Positions 24,201 to 36,200 of a DNA stretch of 64,000 nucleotides are shown one piece after another. The notes under the pieces are model-generated. The model was not told where the DNA came from and did not search any database. It saw nothing but the letters and a program-made list of their open reading frames with translations. Both the position numbers and the translations under genes were made by a program. Each line of letters opens with the position of its first letter. Position 1 is the stretch's first letter. Origin of the DNA: Cunninghamia lanceolata (taxonomy: Eukaryota > Streptophyta > Pinopsida > Cupressales > Cupressaceae); contig BSBN01001752.1 of NCBI GenBank assembly GCA_027924645.1, positions 14,437,001 to 14,501,000 of the forward strand, written 5' to 3'.

Positions 24201-27200
24201 ATAGAAGGGGAGGATGATTGTGGAGATGGAAACAGAGAGAGAGTTAACTGAGTTAGTGGAAGCACCTGTGGAGCTTGTCCCTTGAGCTCTTCATTCTTGG
24301 CTCTCCTTTTGAGAGTATACTTTATCAAACTTCTAGCAAGGGGTTGGTGTGAAGGCCTATCTTCTGTAGGAACATGAGCAGATTCACTATCTTGTATATC
24401 AATCAATTCATCAATATGAGATAGAATCTTCTTTATTCTATTGATGGGGTCATCAACTTCTAAGAAAAGTCCTTTGTAAGAAGGATTCTTCTTCCTCATT
24501 CCTTCTTCATATTTCATGTATATTGTCCATTTTACTCTTTTTATTTTCACTTCGTTGTCATTGGGAGAATTTTTGATAACATCCTCAGGAAAGAAAACCT
24601 GATGGGGAATGTAAGATTTGTTGATACCTCTCCTAATGTTGTTGATATATCCTTCAGGATCAGAGAACCTAGGTAGCCCTCTCTTGTCTCATTTCAAAAG
24701 GCAACAACTTTGTATTTAGCTTAGTAAATCATTCCTTATTCATCTTGAAGTCAGAAAACACCATTAAGAAAGGAAAGAAAGATCCCTTCTTTTCGCCTAC
24801 CAGGTGAGCCTTTTCAGTTTCAGTCAATTGCCAAATTATCTCCAAGAAACATACCCTCAATGAGACATACTTGGGTAAAATGTGGGGACCAACAAGGGTG
24901 CCATAAATTCTATAAACTATACCCTCTTCATGGGGGATAAAATCACCCCAATTGTGCTTGATTTCTAAAGGAGGGACCCTCACTGTAGGTCTAAGGAAAT
25001 CAACAATGGTTCCAGAATCCTGCGTATGTCTAATTGGAAATGTCTTAATACAGTGACCACAAAATAATCTCTAAAGAATCTAGAACTAGAATTGGGATCA
25101 TGCTTGTCCCATATATGAGTCCAACACTCAACAGGAAACACATTCCCCGTGTTATCAACATGGTTGACCATTAATTTGGGCTGCCAAACCATCTGTGTTC
25201 TTCCATAATACAGGAACATATGGAAAAGCAATGAAAACCATCTGAACTTAATCAACTCCTTATTGTTCTAATGTCTACTAGCCCTTGATGTATATGTTTT
25301 GCCAAATAGGAAGCAAAATCAAATTGAACATTCTGAGACAGATGTTGGATATTAGCGGCCATATAAGTAAAATCAATGGGAATGCATTCTTTCTTGTCCT
25401 CCCCTATCACTTAATAGAGAGCATAGTAGGTGTTAGCAAAATAATCTTCAAAAGTGCCTAACTTGAAAGGCTCTTTCTCACTTTGGGGTATTTTTACTGA
25501 GCTACCATTTGGTCCCTTTTCCCTGAACCTAGGCAAGTATATGGTTCTATAACTACTCCTCTCCTTTGTATATATGGCTTTGAATCTATTTGTATCAATC
25601 TCTATAGAAGCAGCCAAGTTCAGCCCAAAGACCATGGCAATAGTTTCTCTACTAATTTCCACTAGAATTCCCCCTTTCATACTCCTAATTGCTTTAGATG
25701 TGTCATCATAATGAGCTGCCATGGCTTGGAGTAATTCAATATCCTCAAATATATTATTAACTATCATCTTTCCAAGAGCACTTTCCCACACATTAGATAA
25801 TGGTGTGTGAGCATTCCTTTTGCCCCACCAGTGGTAAAATAGTGACCAACCATGAACAAGGATTTCTGCATCTCTACAATCAGCAAATTTATCAAACAAT
25901 TCCTCTTTACCTTCAAGTCCAGTTACTCTTACCCTTTGTGCAATAGAACCAAGGAGTTGTTTCAAAATGTCTTCATGCAAGGCTCATTTTTGGGAAATAG
26001 AGGAAGCCTGGGCTTTAGGTGGGGCCATTTTCAAATGGTGAATTAGGGTGAGGGCTTTCTCTTTTGATTTTTAGGGGTTGGCTCAAGTCACACCATAGAA
26101 GAATTTCTTAGGACCAGAGGGAAATAGAAAATCCCTAATGGAAAAGCAAAGTGTAGTAAGAGGAATAGATAACTCACTGGATTTATCTTGCGCAATCACT
26201 TTTGAGCTTGACACCAAAGGTATGGTAGCAGCTTTTAGCTTCAATGTTCCAACACTTCAATGTCTTTTAGAATAGCATGTATAGAAGAGATTGAGATATG
26301 AATTGCATTAATATTGTTCATCCAAGAATAGAATTAATCATGTCCATCTTCACTTCATCTCTAGTGAACTAGATATGCAAGATCATGCACTTTGGGAAAT
26401 TTGAATATTGAATGTCAGATTTTATGATATTGGCAGAAATTTGATGGCCATGATCAATTCTGAGAACTTAATGATACATGACACATCTAGACCTTTTTCT
26501 AAACCAATCAGGAAGTTACCGTTCATTATTTTCTAATTTATTACTAGAACAGACAAGCCATAGATATTATGCCACTCTTGTTGCATGGCAATTTTCTGTC
26601 ATTCCGCAATTCGGCAAGGCGCACTAGTTAATAACCCAGTGGAATGGTGGAGTAACAAAAACAATAACATCAGAACATGCCCCTTTCCAGCTGGATCTTT
26701 TCTTGTATACACAGCAACCACATGTCAAACTTCTACCTTTTCGTGGATGCTAGCCAAGGCTTTGGAATAGAGCTTGGTGGAATGATGGAAACATTTAAAG
26801 TTTCTTTTATTTTAGACAGGACCCACCACCATTATCTTTGTTATAACAGGAAACATTTCCTCACTAGTTGGCACCTTATTCCACAATTTCATGACCATCC
26901 TCTTCAATCAGTTTTGAATGTCAGTAGATTGGCAGAATTGTGCGACTTACTTTTACCTGTCAAAGGGGTTAGCAATACCTGACCCTTGGCATAGAACTTT
27001 CCCAAAAACAACTTATACCTTGTTAGGAATGGAAAAAGGATACGGAATCACTTGGTTATTCAAAATGTAGCTTTTTAGGTATAGGCCAGAGGTGGTGGCT
27101 ATATGGTGAGGGGTCAGTCAAAATAACGTTCAGGGAGACTTAAGGAAGCAACTTAAACTCTCGGTAACAGGAGACAAGTGGTCAACTCTTAATTTTGAAG

Positions 27201-27363
27201 CAAAAGGAAAAGACCCCTAGGAAGCATGACATAAAGGCTTAGGGTCCCTTCAAGGATTTTTTTCTTGGAGTTACATTTTTTTTAATAAAAATCCTAAGTC
27301 ACAAACCCTACACATAAGTTGTCAAAGACTAAAACCATGGAAAAATTTTACATAGTACCATTA
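21262..27363 (-). repeat. 3' LTR of element F (6102 bases)
   Basis: Matches the 5' LTR at both ends: 21262-21365 with 41719-41824, and about 23029-27363 with 42605-46928. The middle piece 21366-23028 has no counterpart in the 5' LTR. The ends have decayed from TG..CA to TA..TA. The sequence between 26030 and 27363 lies upstream of the accessory frame and would hold the promoter. Confidence 0.88.
22827..26028 (-). pseudogene. Accessory protein in the 3' LTR of F
   Basis: Decayed long reading frame on the minus strand, starting at an ATG (26026-26028; MAPPKAQASS...). A TGA at 25984-25986 stops it after 14 codons; the same TGA is in the 5' LTR copy, so it was present when F inserted. Open pieces follow: 25980-25411 (DIELLQAMAAHYDD, then LVEISRETIAMVFGLN and REKGPNGSSVKI), 25255-24980 (KFRWFSLLFHMFLYYGR), 24983-24729, 24550-23900 (acidic region with PSPKRRKVEMSPL, a possible nuclear localisation signal), 23348-23163 and 23126-22827 (helical C-terminus). 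Domains align with the accessory proteins of A and D. Function unknown; a Transposase_32-like retrotransposon protein is my inference. Confidence 0.6.
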
Positions 27364-27400
27364 GTGGATCTAGTTGGGGATGCCTATTCACCTTGAACAG
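27364..27400 (-). promoter_or_regulatory. Pre-LTR motif replacing a polypurine tract (F)
   Basis: Immediately upstream of the 3' LTR on the minus strand the sequence reads AATAGGCATCCCCAACTAGA then TCCAC. No purine run is present. The CCCCAACTAG core is close to CCCCAATTAG in A and CCCCTACATAG in B. Confidence 0.45.
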
Positions 27401-28646
27401 GATGAGATCACAGAAAAACTTTGGAGGAGTAGACCACAGCACTAAAAGAAAAGAAACAACCTAAAAAGAAACAAACTAAAGCATGAAACTACCTAAAACT
27501 TAAAACTAAACTATGCATGGAAAAGAATCATACCTTATGAAAAGTATGACTTCAAGAATTGTCCATGCATTGGCAATTCAAGTAATTCTCCAACCAGACT
27601 CTGTAAGAAATAAGAGTCTTCTCTATGGGTATTGCTAATTAGATATGGTCCAAGCTAGAGGGCATCAAATTTACCATGTTTCCCCTTGTCTTGGGACCTA
27701 GCATTCCATAGCAGCACCATATCTCCTATCTGAAACTTCCTTTCAGATGATTTTTTGTCATGCAAGTTTTTAACCTACTCCTGCAACTTTATGTTTCTTA
27801 GCTAGGATAATCTTCCGGTCTCATCCAGTTGACTTATTTGACATACCCTATTTTGCATAGCATCAGAGATGTCATCATCATGTTCTTGGATAAACTTGAA
27901 AATAGGTAACAAATTATTGATGGGCATTCTTGCTTCTAGGCCATACACAAGGTCAAAAGGGGCTTGACCAATAGCCTTTTTCATTGTCACTCTATCAGCT
28001 CAAACAGAGAGTCTTAGTTTGGTATCCCAAGGTTTCTTTTTTTCTCTATGATCCTTTTGACAATCTTCATCAAGTTTTTATTGCTTGATTTAGCCTATCC
28101 ATTGCCTTGAGGATGATATGAGGATGAGTTAGAGATTGAAATCCCATACTGGCTACAAAAATTCATAAATTCCTCAGACATGAAAAACATTGCATTGTCT
28201 AAAATTATTTTGATGGGCATACCAAACCTGGTTATGATATTGTTCATTAGGAAATCAACCACAACCTTGCTAGTTTCCCTTTTAGTGGGGATAGCCTCAA
28301 CCCATTTAGTGAAATAGTTAGTGGCCACTAAAAACCAATTATGTCCACCACTTGACTTCTCAGTTATCTCACCTATGAAATCCAATCCCCATTGCTGAAA
28401 GGGGGCTTCCACTATTACAGGCCTAAGGGGTAAATTTCCAAAGAATTTTAATTTACCTGAGAATCTTTGACATGCATCATAGCTTCTGACCATTTGATGA
28501 GCATCCTTAAAAATAGTAGGCCACCAATACCCGGCCCTTAAGACTTTGTAGGCTGTTGTTTTAGCCATATAATGACCTCCACAAACACCATGATGCATAT
28601 CCTTCAAAACTTTAGAAGCTTGATCATTGTTTATGCACTTGAGCAA
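27401..28646 (-). pseudogene. Integrase of element F
   Basis: Ty3 integrase. The N-terminal H2C2 region has GVCGGHYMAKTT, GYWWPTIFKDAH and SYDACQRF (one Cys apparently changed to Tyr). The core shows FQQWGLDFIGEI (first Asp), TNYFTKWVEAI, the second acidic site IILDNAMFF and YHPQGNG before a stop at about 28095. Beyond the stop, broken frames keep GQAPFDLVYGLEARMP (27990-27940) and a C-terminal GPYLV-like region reaching about 27560. The rest to 27401 is untranslated leader to the LTR. No chromodomain seen. Confidence 0.85.
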
Positions 28647-28703
28647 GATACCCTCAAAATTTCTCCACTAAATTTCACCCTCTATGATTACATACTTTAT
28701 GGC

Positions 28704-30393
28704 CTACAACCTTAATGTTCTTTTCTGATTCTCAGTCATACCATCTGGGAAAGACATGTCTAGCATATATTGAACAATATTCCTATACCATTCAGAATCT
28801 CTCATGTCATAATCAACCATCTCACCCTGAATCTCAATATTGTTGATTTGGTTAGCCTCTAGATTTAACTCAGCCATCAGCTCTGTCAATCCTTGTCCTC
28901 TTACCAACTTAGTAATCTGGATGTCAATATTGAACTCCTAGATCATGTTGATCCATCTGCACCTTCTCCTTGTTACCTCTTGATGGGTAAAAACATCTTT
29001 GACATTAGTTGTTGGTACATAGGCAATAATAGTTGCCCCAACTAGATAAGGCCTAAATTTTTTAACAAATTTTACCATAGCATAGTCCTATTTTTCAATT
29101 ATTTCTTATTTTAGCTTATCTTCCTAAAGAGATTTACTAAAAAATAAGATGGGTTGTTCATAACCCTCATTATTTTTTTGTAACAAAACTGTAGCTATGG
29201 TATGGAAGGAGGCAAAAGAAAATAGCTGAAATGGCTTAGAAAAATTAGGGGATTTTAGCACAGGGGCCTTCTTAATGGCTCCTTTGATCCTCCTAAAAGC
29301 ACTTATTGGTTCATCACTCCAAGCAATATCCTCTCCCTTCTTTAGCATCTTGGATATCGATCTAGTGGTTTCAGCAAAATTTGTAACAAACCTCCCTAAG
29401 AAGTTTACCTGTCTAAAGAAGGACTGAATTCCCTTAATACTTTTGGGTACTGGGATTTTTTCAATAGCAGCAACCCCTTCTGGATCAATCCTAATTCCTA
29501 CTTTAGACACTATGTGACCTAGGAGTTTTCCTTCTATTACTCCAAACACACATTTCTTAGGGTTTAGAGAGATGCCAAACTTCATACATCTCTAAAAAAA
29601 ATTCTAAATGAGAGCAATGATCCTATTCCTTTTTTGAATATGCAATCAAATCATTCTGGTATACCACCATTATGAGATTTATGAGATCAGAAAAATCCAC
29701 ATCCATAACCCGTTGGAAAGTAATTCCAGTGTTTGTTAACCCGGAAGGCATTCTAATATATACATAAGTGCCCCATGGAGTAGTGAATGTAGTTTTGTAC
29801 TGCTCAGACTCCTTCACCATCACCTGGTTGTATCCTGAAAATCCATCCATAATAGATAACAGCTCATAGCCAGTTACCTTCTGTAACATTGCTTCCATAT
29901 TTGGTAAAGGATAATTATCCTTTAATGACACCATATTCAGGTTTCTAAAATCAACACATAGTCTAATATCCCCATTTTTCTTGCTAACAGGAACTAGGTT
30001 TGAAACCCAAGTGGAGTGTCTAATGGGCTTGATAATCCCCCCTTCACTTAACTTAGCCAATTCTTACTGCATCTTTGGCCTTAGAGTGGGATTAATAGGT
30101 CTTTGCTTTTGCTTAAAAGGTTTTGCATCTAGTTTCAATGGGATTTCATGTTGAAACAAGTCTTCTCTATATGCCTTTAAATCATCATAGGACCATGCAA
30201 AAACTTTTCTGTGTCTTTTAAGAAAAGAAATCAAAATTTCCTTAATCTTTGGGTTCAGGTGCTTACCTATAAAAGCCAGCTTTGGATGGGCCTCAGTTCC
30301 TAGGTTGACCTCTTCAAGGTCATTTGGGTGCACTAGAGCAGATCTTACAGTTTGCTTGTCGTTTCCATAAAAAACCCTTTCTAGAGCCACCAA
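28704..30393 (-). pseudogene. Reverse transcriptase and RNase H of element F
   Basis: In minus order: a connector (30393-30064) ending in KPFKQKQRPINP, then RT proper (30060-29623) with STWVSNLVPVSKKNGDIRL, CVDFRNLN and DNYPLPNME. The active site, normally YxDD, reads YQND, so it is inactivated. A frame break precedes 29585-29124 (KKCVFGVIEGKLLGHIVS, FLGRFVTNFAE, then SKPFQLFSFASF, where the first RNase H Asp is absent). The tail includes 28907-28704 (LVRGQGLTELMAELNLE). At least three stops or frameshifts interrupt it. Confidence 0.88.
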
Positions 30394-30528
30394 TCCTCTT
30401 GCAATTCTATTAGTCTTTAACTAAATGATCTCATTACCAAATATTGTTTGTTTACCATCTGTTGTCTCCACAAATTCCTAAAAATCAATTTCTTGCGCAT
30501 GATATTCATCTATGCAATTCATGAACTT

Positions 30529-31227
30529 CTAAAGATCTTGATCATCATTAAAGATTTTCCCGTGATGAATATTATCAGGAACAAAGGGTCTTGTCAATAT
30601 TTCAACCTTGGAAATTCTTGCTAATGTGATATCTTCAGTTTTGACTCCAATGTTCGCCAAAAAATTAGCCATAACATTCTTACTTCTCTCTATCCAATCA
30701 ATACCAAAGGAATCAAATTCTTCCACAGTGTCCCATACTGCATTCCTGTATTGTCTGAGCCTTTTATTTTGTGAAGCATACCTGGATCTAATTTGTGATA
30801 CCACCAATTTGGAGTCTCCCAGAACCCTGAGCTTTTTAACACCATGCTTAAGGGCCATCTTTAGACCTATAAGTAAAGCCTCTTATTCTACAACATTATT
30901 TGTACAAGCAAAGCCAAATCTAAAAGAAGACCAGAATGCTTTTCCAGAAGTAGCCATAAGTACAACTCCTGCACCGGAGCCTTCTTTAGAACATGCCCCA
31001 TCAAAATGCATAGACCATAATCCTTCTTCGTCATTGATTAACTCAGGCTTATGATTTAGTGAGATGTCACTATCATTCTTGATTCTGAAGTTGTCTATAG
31101 CTACATCTATGTAATACACCTGATCACCTTCCTCACTAATGCCATCTATTATTTGGGAACATTTCTTTTCTCTAACCAGCCTCACATCTTCACTGTTCAT
31201 GGGAATCATAGCGTATGAAGAATCCAT
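30529..31227 (-). pseudogene. Extra (archaeal-type) RNase H of element F
   Basis: Between protease and RT on the minus strand. Motifs: LWSMHFDGACSKEGSGAGVV (first Asp), TNNVVE followed by a stop and EALLIGLKMA (catalytic Glu; the usual Tyr codon before EAL is TAA), LRVLGDSKLVVSQI (second Asp) and WIERSKNVMANFLA near the expected last Asp, which reads Asn. The domain is otherwise complete and is the second of two RNase H domains in this polyprotein. The same position in A and B shows that this is the family's native order. Confidence 0.78.
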
Positions 31228-31908
31228 CTAGATGCTACCACCCATAGTAGAGGCCCACTTTCTTGACAATAACATCCCGTACATATGAGGAATATCTACC
31301 ACAGTAATATTCATTTTATACTCTTTGTGAGGGAAGGATGCAAGTCTGAAGCTGATATCCTTGATGATTCCAATGATGGGGAGGTCCCTGGAGTCCATGG
31401 CAAAGCATTTACCATATGTTTTGGCTACTTGTAAGCCTAAAATCTCCATGACCCCCAAAGGAATTATATTTGCAGAAGCACTTGAGTCAATCATACAATT
31501 CTTCACAAATCTTCCCTCTATCATGAGAGTGACAAAGAACAGATCAACTTGAGAAGGGCACTTTTGCAAAGTGGTGCCCAGATATACCTCAGGTATTTTG
31601 GCACTATATTTCTTAACTTCTTTGACTGGTACCTTCTTTATCTTAGGTGGTTTGACATATCCATGTGCCATCTCAGATGTACTAGGAGCTACATCATTTA
31701 TTGCGGTCTCAACTCTACTCTTATGTTTAGGTATCCTCATCATCTCTAATAAAGGAACAGTCACCCTTATTTGGCCAAATATACAGGTCATGTCCAATGG
31801 AATATACTTGGGCACTATATTGGTGCACTTATCATTAATATTGGCTACAGGGATGGGAGATGTGTCTTCCTCACCGGATCCTTGCTCCACATGGATTTTC
31901 TTAGTAAG
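31228..31908 (-). pseudogene. Protease of element F
   Basis: Aspartic protease on the minus strand. It has a Lys-rich lead-in (KKVPVKEVKKYSAKIPEV), then VDLFFVTLMIEG, the active site CMIDSSASANIIP, an LPIIGIIKDI flap region and PHMYGMLLSRKWASTMGG. The upstream edge at 31908 is the insertion point of element C. The reading frame seems to run on to 32058, but those first codons come from C's LTR, not from F. The true upstream continuation is at 39015. Confidence 0.82.
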
Positions 31909-33190
31909 TGTTGCAAGTATGAGGTGAACCAGTGTTGTCATTGATGTCAACATACTCATATTACATTGACAAGAAGGATTGGATGAGCTGTGTGTTGAGG
32001 ATATGAGAAAATTAGCCTCAGTCAGGAACAGTGAAGAACAGTGATGAGAAGAAGGCAAATATATTGGATAGGTTGAGAACCGGAGGATGCGGATTAAAGG
32101 GTTTGCAGATATGAGTCTTGAGATGCTTCAGTCAAGTTTTCAGAGGTCCGCATGAAGACCTAAATAAGTTATGGCTGTCTGTGTGGAACTGGTTCCGGCA
32201 AGTGCTTAGAGGTGACAGAGGATCATAGAAAGGTCCGGTGAGGTCCGGAATTGTACAATCCTAATCTGCGGATTGGAAAGAGTGTTTGGGATGTCCTTGT
32301 GATGTGCCATCTCAATCTGTGTATGATTTGGAGGTCCGGAAGTACCTCTTGCATTATGACAGTGGCGACAGACTGTGTTCTTGAAGTTCCGGATAAGGAG
32401 GATAAGAGATTTCAGTAAGTAAAGGAAATGCGGACGTACCTGGTCATTCAGGCAGGCTTGTGAAGGTTCTTGGATCATGTTGAGGTTGTGTTGTTGATCC
32501 GCATTGATAGTAGAGCCCGGAATTGAAGTTATTCTTCCGGATGAAGTTCTTGCTCTGTTTAGCCGACCGGATGAGTTGTTCATCCTGTGAATGTTCTTGT
32601 GGTGGCCGACCGGATGTGTTATTCATCTTGCGGATACTCTTATGGTTGTTTGCCGACTTAGATGTTTGTTCCTAAGTCGATGTCTTGTATAAATAACGGT
32701 TTGTGAGTTCATTTCACAAGTGTGGATTGTGTGGATGAGTGTGGCATAGCGAAGAGAAGTGCGAAAGGCAGAGCAGAAGTTTTTGGGCTTAAAAGGAACT
32801 GATCCGGACATAGTAGAGATGTCATTCTCCAGTTTAAGATTGTGATTCTTATCACTTTGTAGACAGTGTGTCTCTTAGTAGGCAGTGGGCCTCTTGTGAG
32901 CAGTGTGCTCAGGCAGTGAGCCCTAATTGGCAAGTGCCATTCTTTTTCTTATTCTTCTAACAGAGAATAATCCTTGGGTTAATCACCCCGTGGTTTTTCC
33001 CTTAACCGGGTTTTCCACGTCAAAATCTTGGTGTTCAATGTGTTGATGTTTTGTGTTTATGTATTATGCTTTCATGGATGATTAATTGATATGCTGTTAA
33101 CTAACAACGAAGAATCAAGTGTTAGAAAGAACAATAAGTTTTATACAACTGATTCACCCCCCCTCTCAGTTGTATGCCTTAAATCCAACA
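31909..33190 (+). repeat. 5' LTR of element C
   Basis: Starts TGTTGCAAGTATGAGGTG and ends AAATCCAACA. Nearly identical to 37726-39009. It is rich in CCGG, which is partly changed to CCAG in the 3' copy. It contains a TATA box at 32688-32695. Reading frames inside it (for example 32206-32583 minus) are present in both LTRs but show no protein-like features. Confidence 0.95.
32688..32695 (+). promoter_or_regulatory. TATA box in 5' LTR of C
   Basis: TATAAATA lies about 500 bases before the LTR end, in the position of the retrotransposon promoter. The same box occurs at 38506-38513 in the 3' LTR and, in similar form, in C2 at 53394-53401. Confidence 0.6.
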
Positions 33191-33192
33191 AT

Positions 33193-33204
33193 TGGTATCA
33201 GAGC
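33193..33204 (+). other. Primer binding site of element C (tRNA-iMet)
   Basis: TGGTATCAGAGC, two bases after the 5' LTR, is the standard plant primer site complementary to the 3' end of initiator methionine tRNA. It is identical to the site in element D (61491-61502, minus strand). Confidence 0.95.
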
Positions 33205-33247
33205 TAAGTTCCTCTGAAAGGAGCTTAACCGCTTGAGGAGATCCAGG

Positions 33248-36200
33248 ATGTCGTCATACAAGAAGGATAGTCCGAAGTTTGATGGAACCAACTTCACTCT
33301 CTGGAAAGGTCGCATGAAGTGTCACTTGGAATGTATGGGAAAAGCATACTTGGCTATGGTCTCAAAACCATATGTACCTCCACAAGGTGGCCCGACAACT
33401 CTGAATGAAATCACAGAAGCAGAAAACAATCTGCAGACCAAGGAAGCTCTTCTAAGCGCATTGAATGACTCAGATCTCTCAAATGTTATTGACCTACCAA
33501 CTGCATATGAGATCCTAACTAAACTGGAACTTCTGTATGAAGGAGATGAGTTTGTCAAAAGTGCAAGGTTGCAAAGTTTGAAAGGGAAATTTGAAAGATT
33601 GAAGATGAGAGATGATGAAAACATCACTACCTTTATGCCAAGAGTGAATGAGCTGGTATGTGGAATCAGAAATGCTGGTGGAACTCTAGATGAAAATGAG
33701 ATTGTCTGCAAAATCCTAAGATCACTTCCTGCTGCCTACAAAATCAAGGTTGCTGCCATTGATGAATTCAGAGCCCACACAACTGTCACAAGAGAACAAC
33801 TGGCTAGCAAACTAGCTACATTTGAAATGACCGAGTTTGGAGATGATCCTCCCAAAACTGAATCTGCTTTCAAAGCCAGTGCCTATGTGAAAGGCAAACA
33901 GAGATTTGATCCGGGAGAAAACTCATCAAGGAAAATGTCATGGTATGATCAAGCAAGAAGAGACATGGAAGAAGAAGAAGCAGAAACAGCTCAACTTGAA
34001 GCCCTCATTACAAAGAGACTGCCAAGAGGATCCGGTAAGTATGAAGGAAAACTACCATTTAAGTGTTTCAACTGCAATAAGATTGGTCATTTTGCTTCAA
34101 GATGTCCGGAAAGATCTGCAAGGTCTAATACTAACAGACAAAGGTTTCAAAAGAATTGCTATTATGTTCATGAAGAAGATGACAATGAAGGAGTAACAGA
34201 TGATATATCAAAACTAGGAAGCAAATCCGAAAATGAGTGGGTGTTTATTGCCATCAAGGAAGAAGATTCAATACTCTCTGAATCTGTCAATCACAAAGTT
34301 GTTGAAAAAGCTTTGGCTGCTCAAGTGGAAGAAAAGGATGATTGGGTTATTGACAGTGGATGTTCTCACGATATGACTGGTGACAAGAATAAGTTCTTGA
34401 ATTTGGAAAGGTATGAAGGAGGAATGGTAAAGTTTGGTGACAATTCTGCTGGCAGAATCAGAGGCAGGGGAACTATTTCCTTTGATGGAAAGAGCAAAAC
34501 AGGTAATGTACTATATGTTGAAGGATTGAAGTACAATCTTCTCAGTGTTGGTCAGTTAGTGGACAAAGGCTATGATCTCCGGTTCAAGAATGGAAAATGC
34601 AGAATCTTTACAAGTTCCAGAACTGAAATTGCATCCGGTACTCAGACAAAAGGTAATATCTTTCATCTGGTTGGTTCAAATAAAAGTTGTTTGTTTGTTC
34701 AAATTGATCAGAGTTGGTTATGGCATAGAAGAATGTGTCATGTAAATTTTGATAACATCATCAAGATAAGCAATACTCAGGCTGTAAGAGATCTTCCAAA
34801 ATTGATGAAACCTACAAATAGTGTGTACAAAGAATGTCAGTTAGGTAAACAAAGCAGAGTCTCTTTCAAAAGCAAAGATCAGTCTTCTACCGGATTGTTG
34901 GAATTAGTACATACTGATCTCTGTGGTCCGACAAGAATCAAGAGTCTGCAAGGTGATAGATATTTCATGTTGTTAATTGATGATCATTCCCGGATGATGT
35001 GGGTTACCTTTCTAAAAGATAAATCAGAAGCATTTGAGAAGTTCAAAATCTTTAAAGCTATGGTAGAGAATCAAACTGGATTGAAACTAAAGTGTCTAAG
35101 GTCTGATAGAGGTGGTGAATTTACATCTGGTGAGTTCATTGACTTTTGTGAGAAGCAGGGTATAAGGAGACAGTTGTCTGCTCCTAGGACTCCACAGCAG
35201 AATGGAGTAGTTGAGAGAAAGAACCGGACCATCCAGGAAGCTGCCAGGACAATGATGTTGGAAGCAAATGTTCCTCAGATGTTTTGGAAAGAAGCTATCA
35301 GCACTACAGTCTACACTCTCAATCGAGTTCAAATTAGAAACAACACCGGCAAGACCCCCTATGAACTCTGGTTTGGCATCAGTCCTACTGTGAAATATTT
35401 CAGAGTATTTGGTAGCAAGTGTTATATTAAAAGAGATGAAGATCTAGGAAAGTTTGATGCTAGAAGTGATGAAGGAATTTTCTTGGGTTACTCCACTCAA
35501 AGCAAAGCATACCGGTGTTACAATAAGAGATTGAGGAAGATGATAGAAAGCACCAATGTAAAAGTTGATGAAGGAATTGAGAAGCCTTCAAGATTTTATG
35601 AGTTTGATGAAGATGACCAAGACAGTGTTCAAGGAACTCAATCCTCTCCGGTGAGACAAAGTCAGCCTGATCCGGTAAATCAGGAAGAAGAGATAGGTTT
35701 GAATGAGCCTAATCAAGAAGCAGCAGTGCAGGATACTCCCAAAATTCCAAGGTATGCAAGACTGAACCACTCTGAAGATCAGATCATAGGTGACAGAAGC
35801 AAAGGTGTACAAACTAGAAGGAATGTTGCTCAAAATCAGGATGAATGTTGTCTGATTTCAAAGATTGAACCTAAAACAATAAATGAAGCCTGCAATGATG
35901 AAAACTGGACCAAAGCAATGGAAGATGAATTGATGCAAATTGAGAAAAATCATACTTGGGATCTTGTTCCCAAACCTAGAGACAGGAATGTAATTGGAAC
36001 CAAGTGGGTCTTCCGGAACAAACTAAATGAAGCTGGTGAAGTAATCAGAAACAAAGCTAGATTGGTCTGCAAAGGGTACTCTCAAATAGAAGGAATTGAC
36101 TTTGAAGAGACTTTTGCTCCGGTGGCAAGAATTGAAGCAGTCAGATTACTTCTTGCATATGCTGCCTTCAAGGACTTCAAGGTATATCAGATGGATGTCA

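Noticed and set aside
30608..31054. 148-codon plus-strand frame
   Set aside because: It is antisense to the extra RNase H of F, whose motifs are clear on the minus strand.
31228..32058. 276-codon open frame taken as one F protein
   Set aside because: Codons beyond 31908 lie in the 5' LTR of C; the F protein joins 39015 instead.
32206..32583. 125-codon frame, repeated almost exactly at 38024-38401
   Set aside because: It recurs only because it lies in both LTRs of C; no protein-like composition, and it is antisense to the element.
33193..33204. tRNA-like sequence
   Set aside because: This and similar short sites are primer-binding complements next to LTRs, not tRNA genes; no cloverleaf surrounds them.
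33322..33711. 129-codon minus-strand frame in the gag of C
   Set aside because: It is the antisense shadow of the intact plus-strand gag frame.
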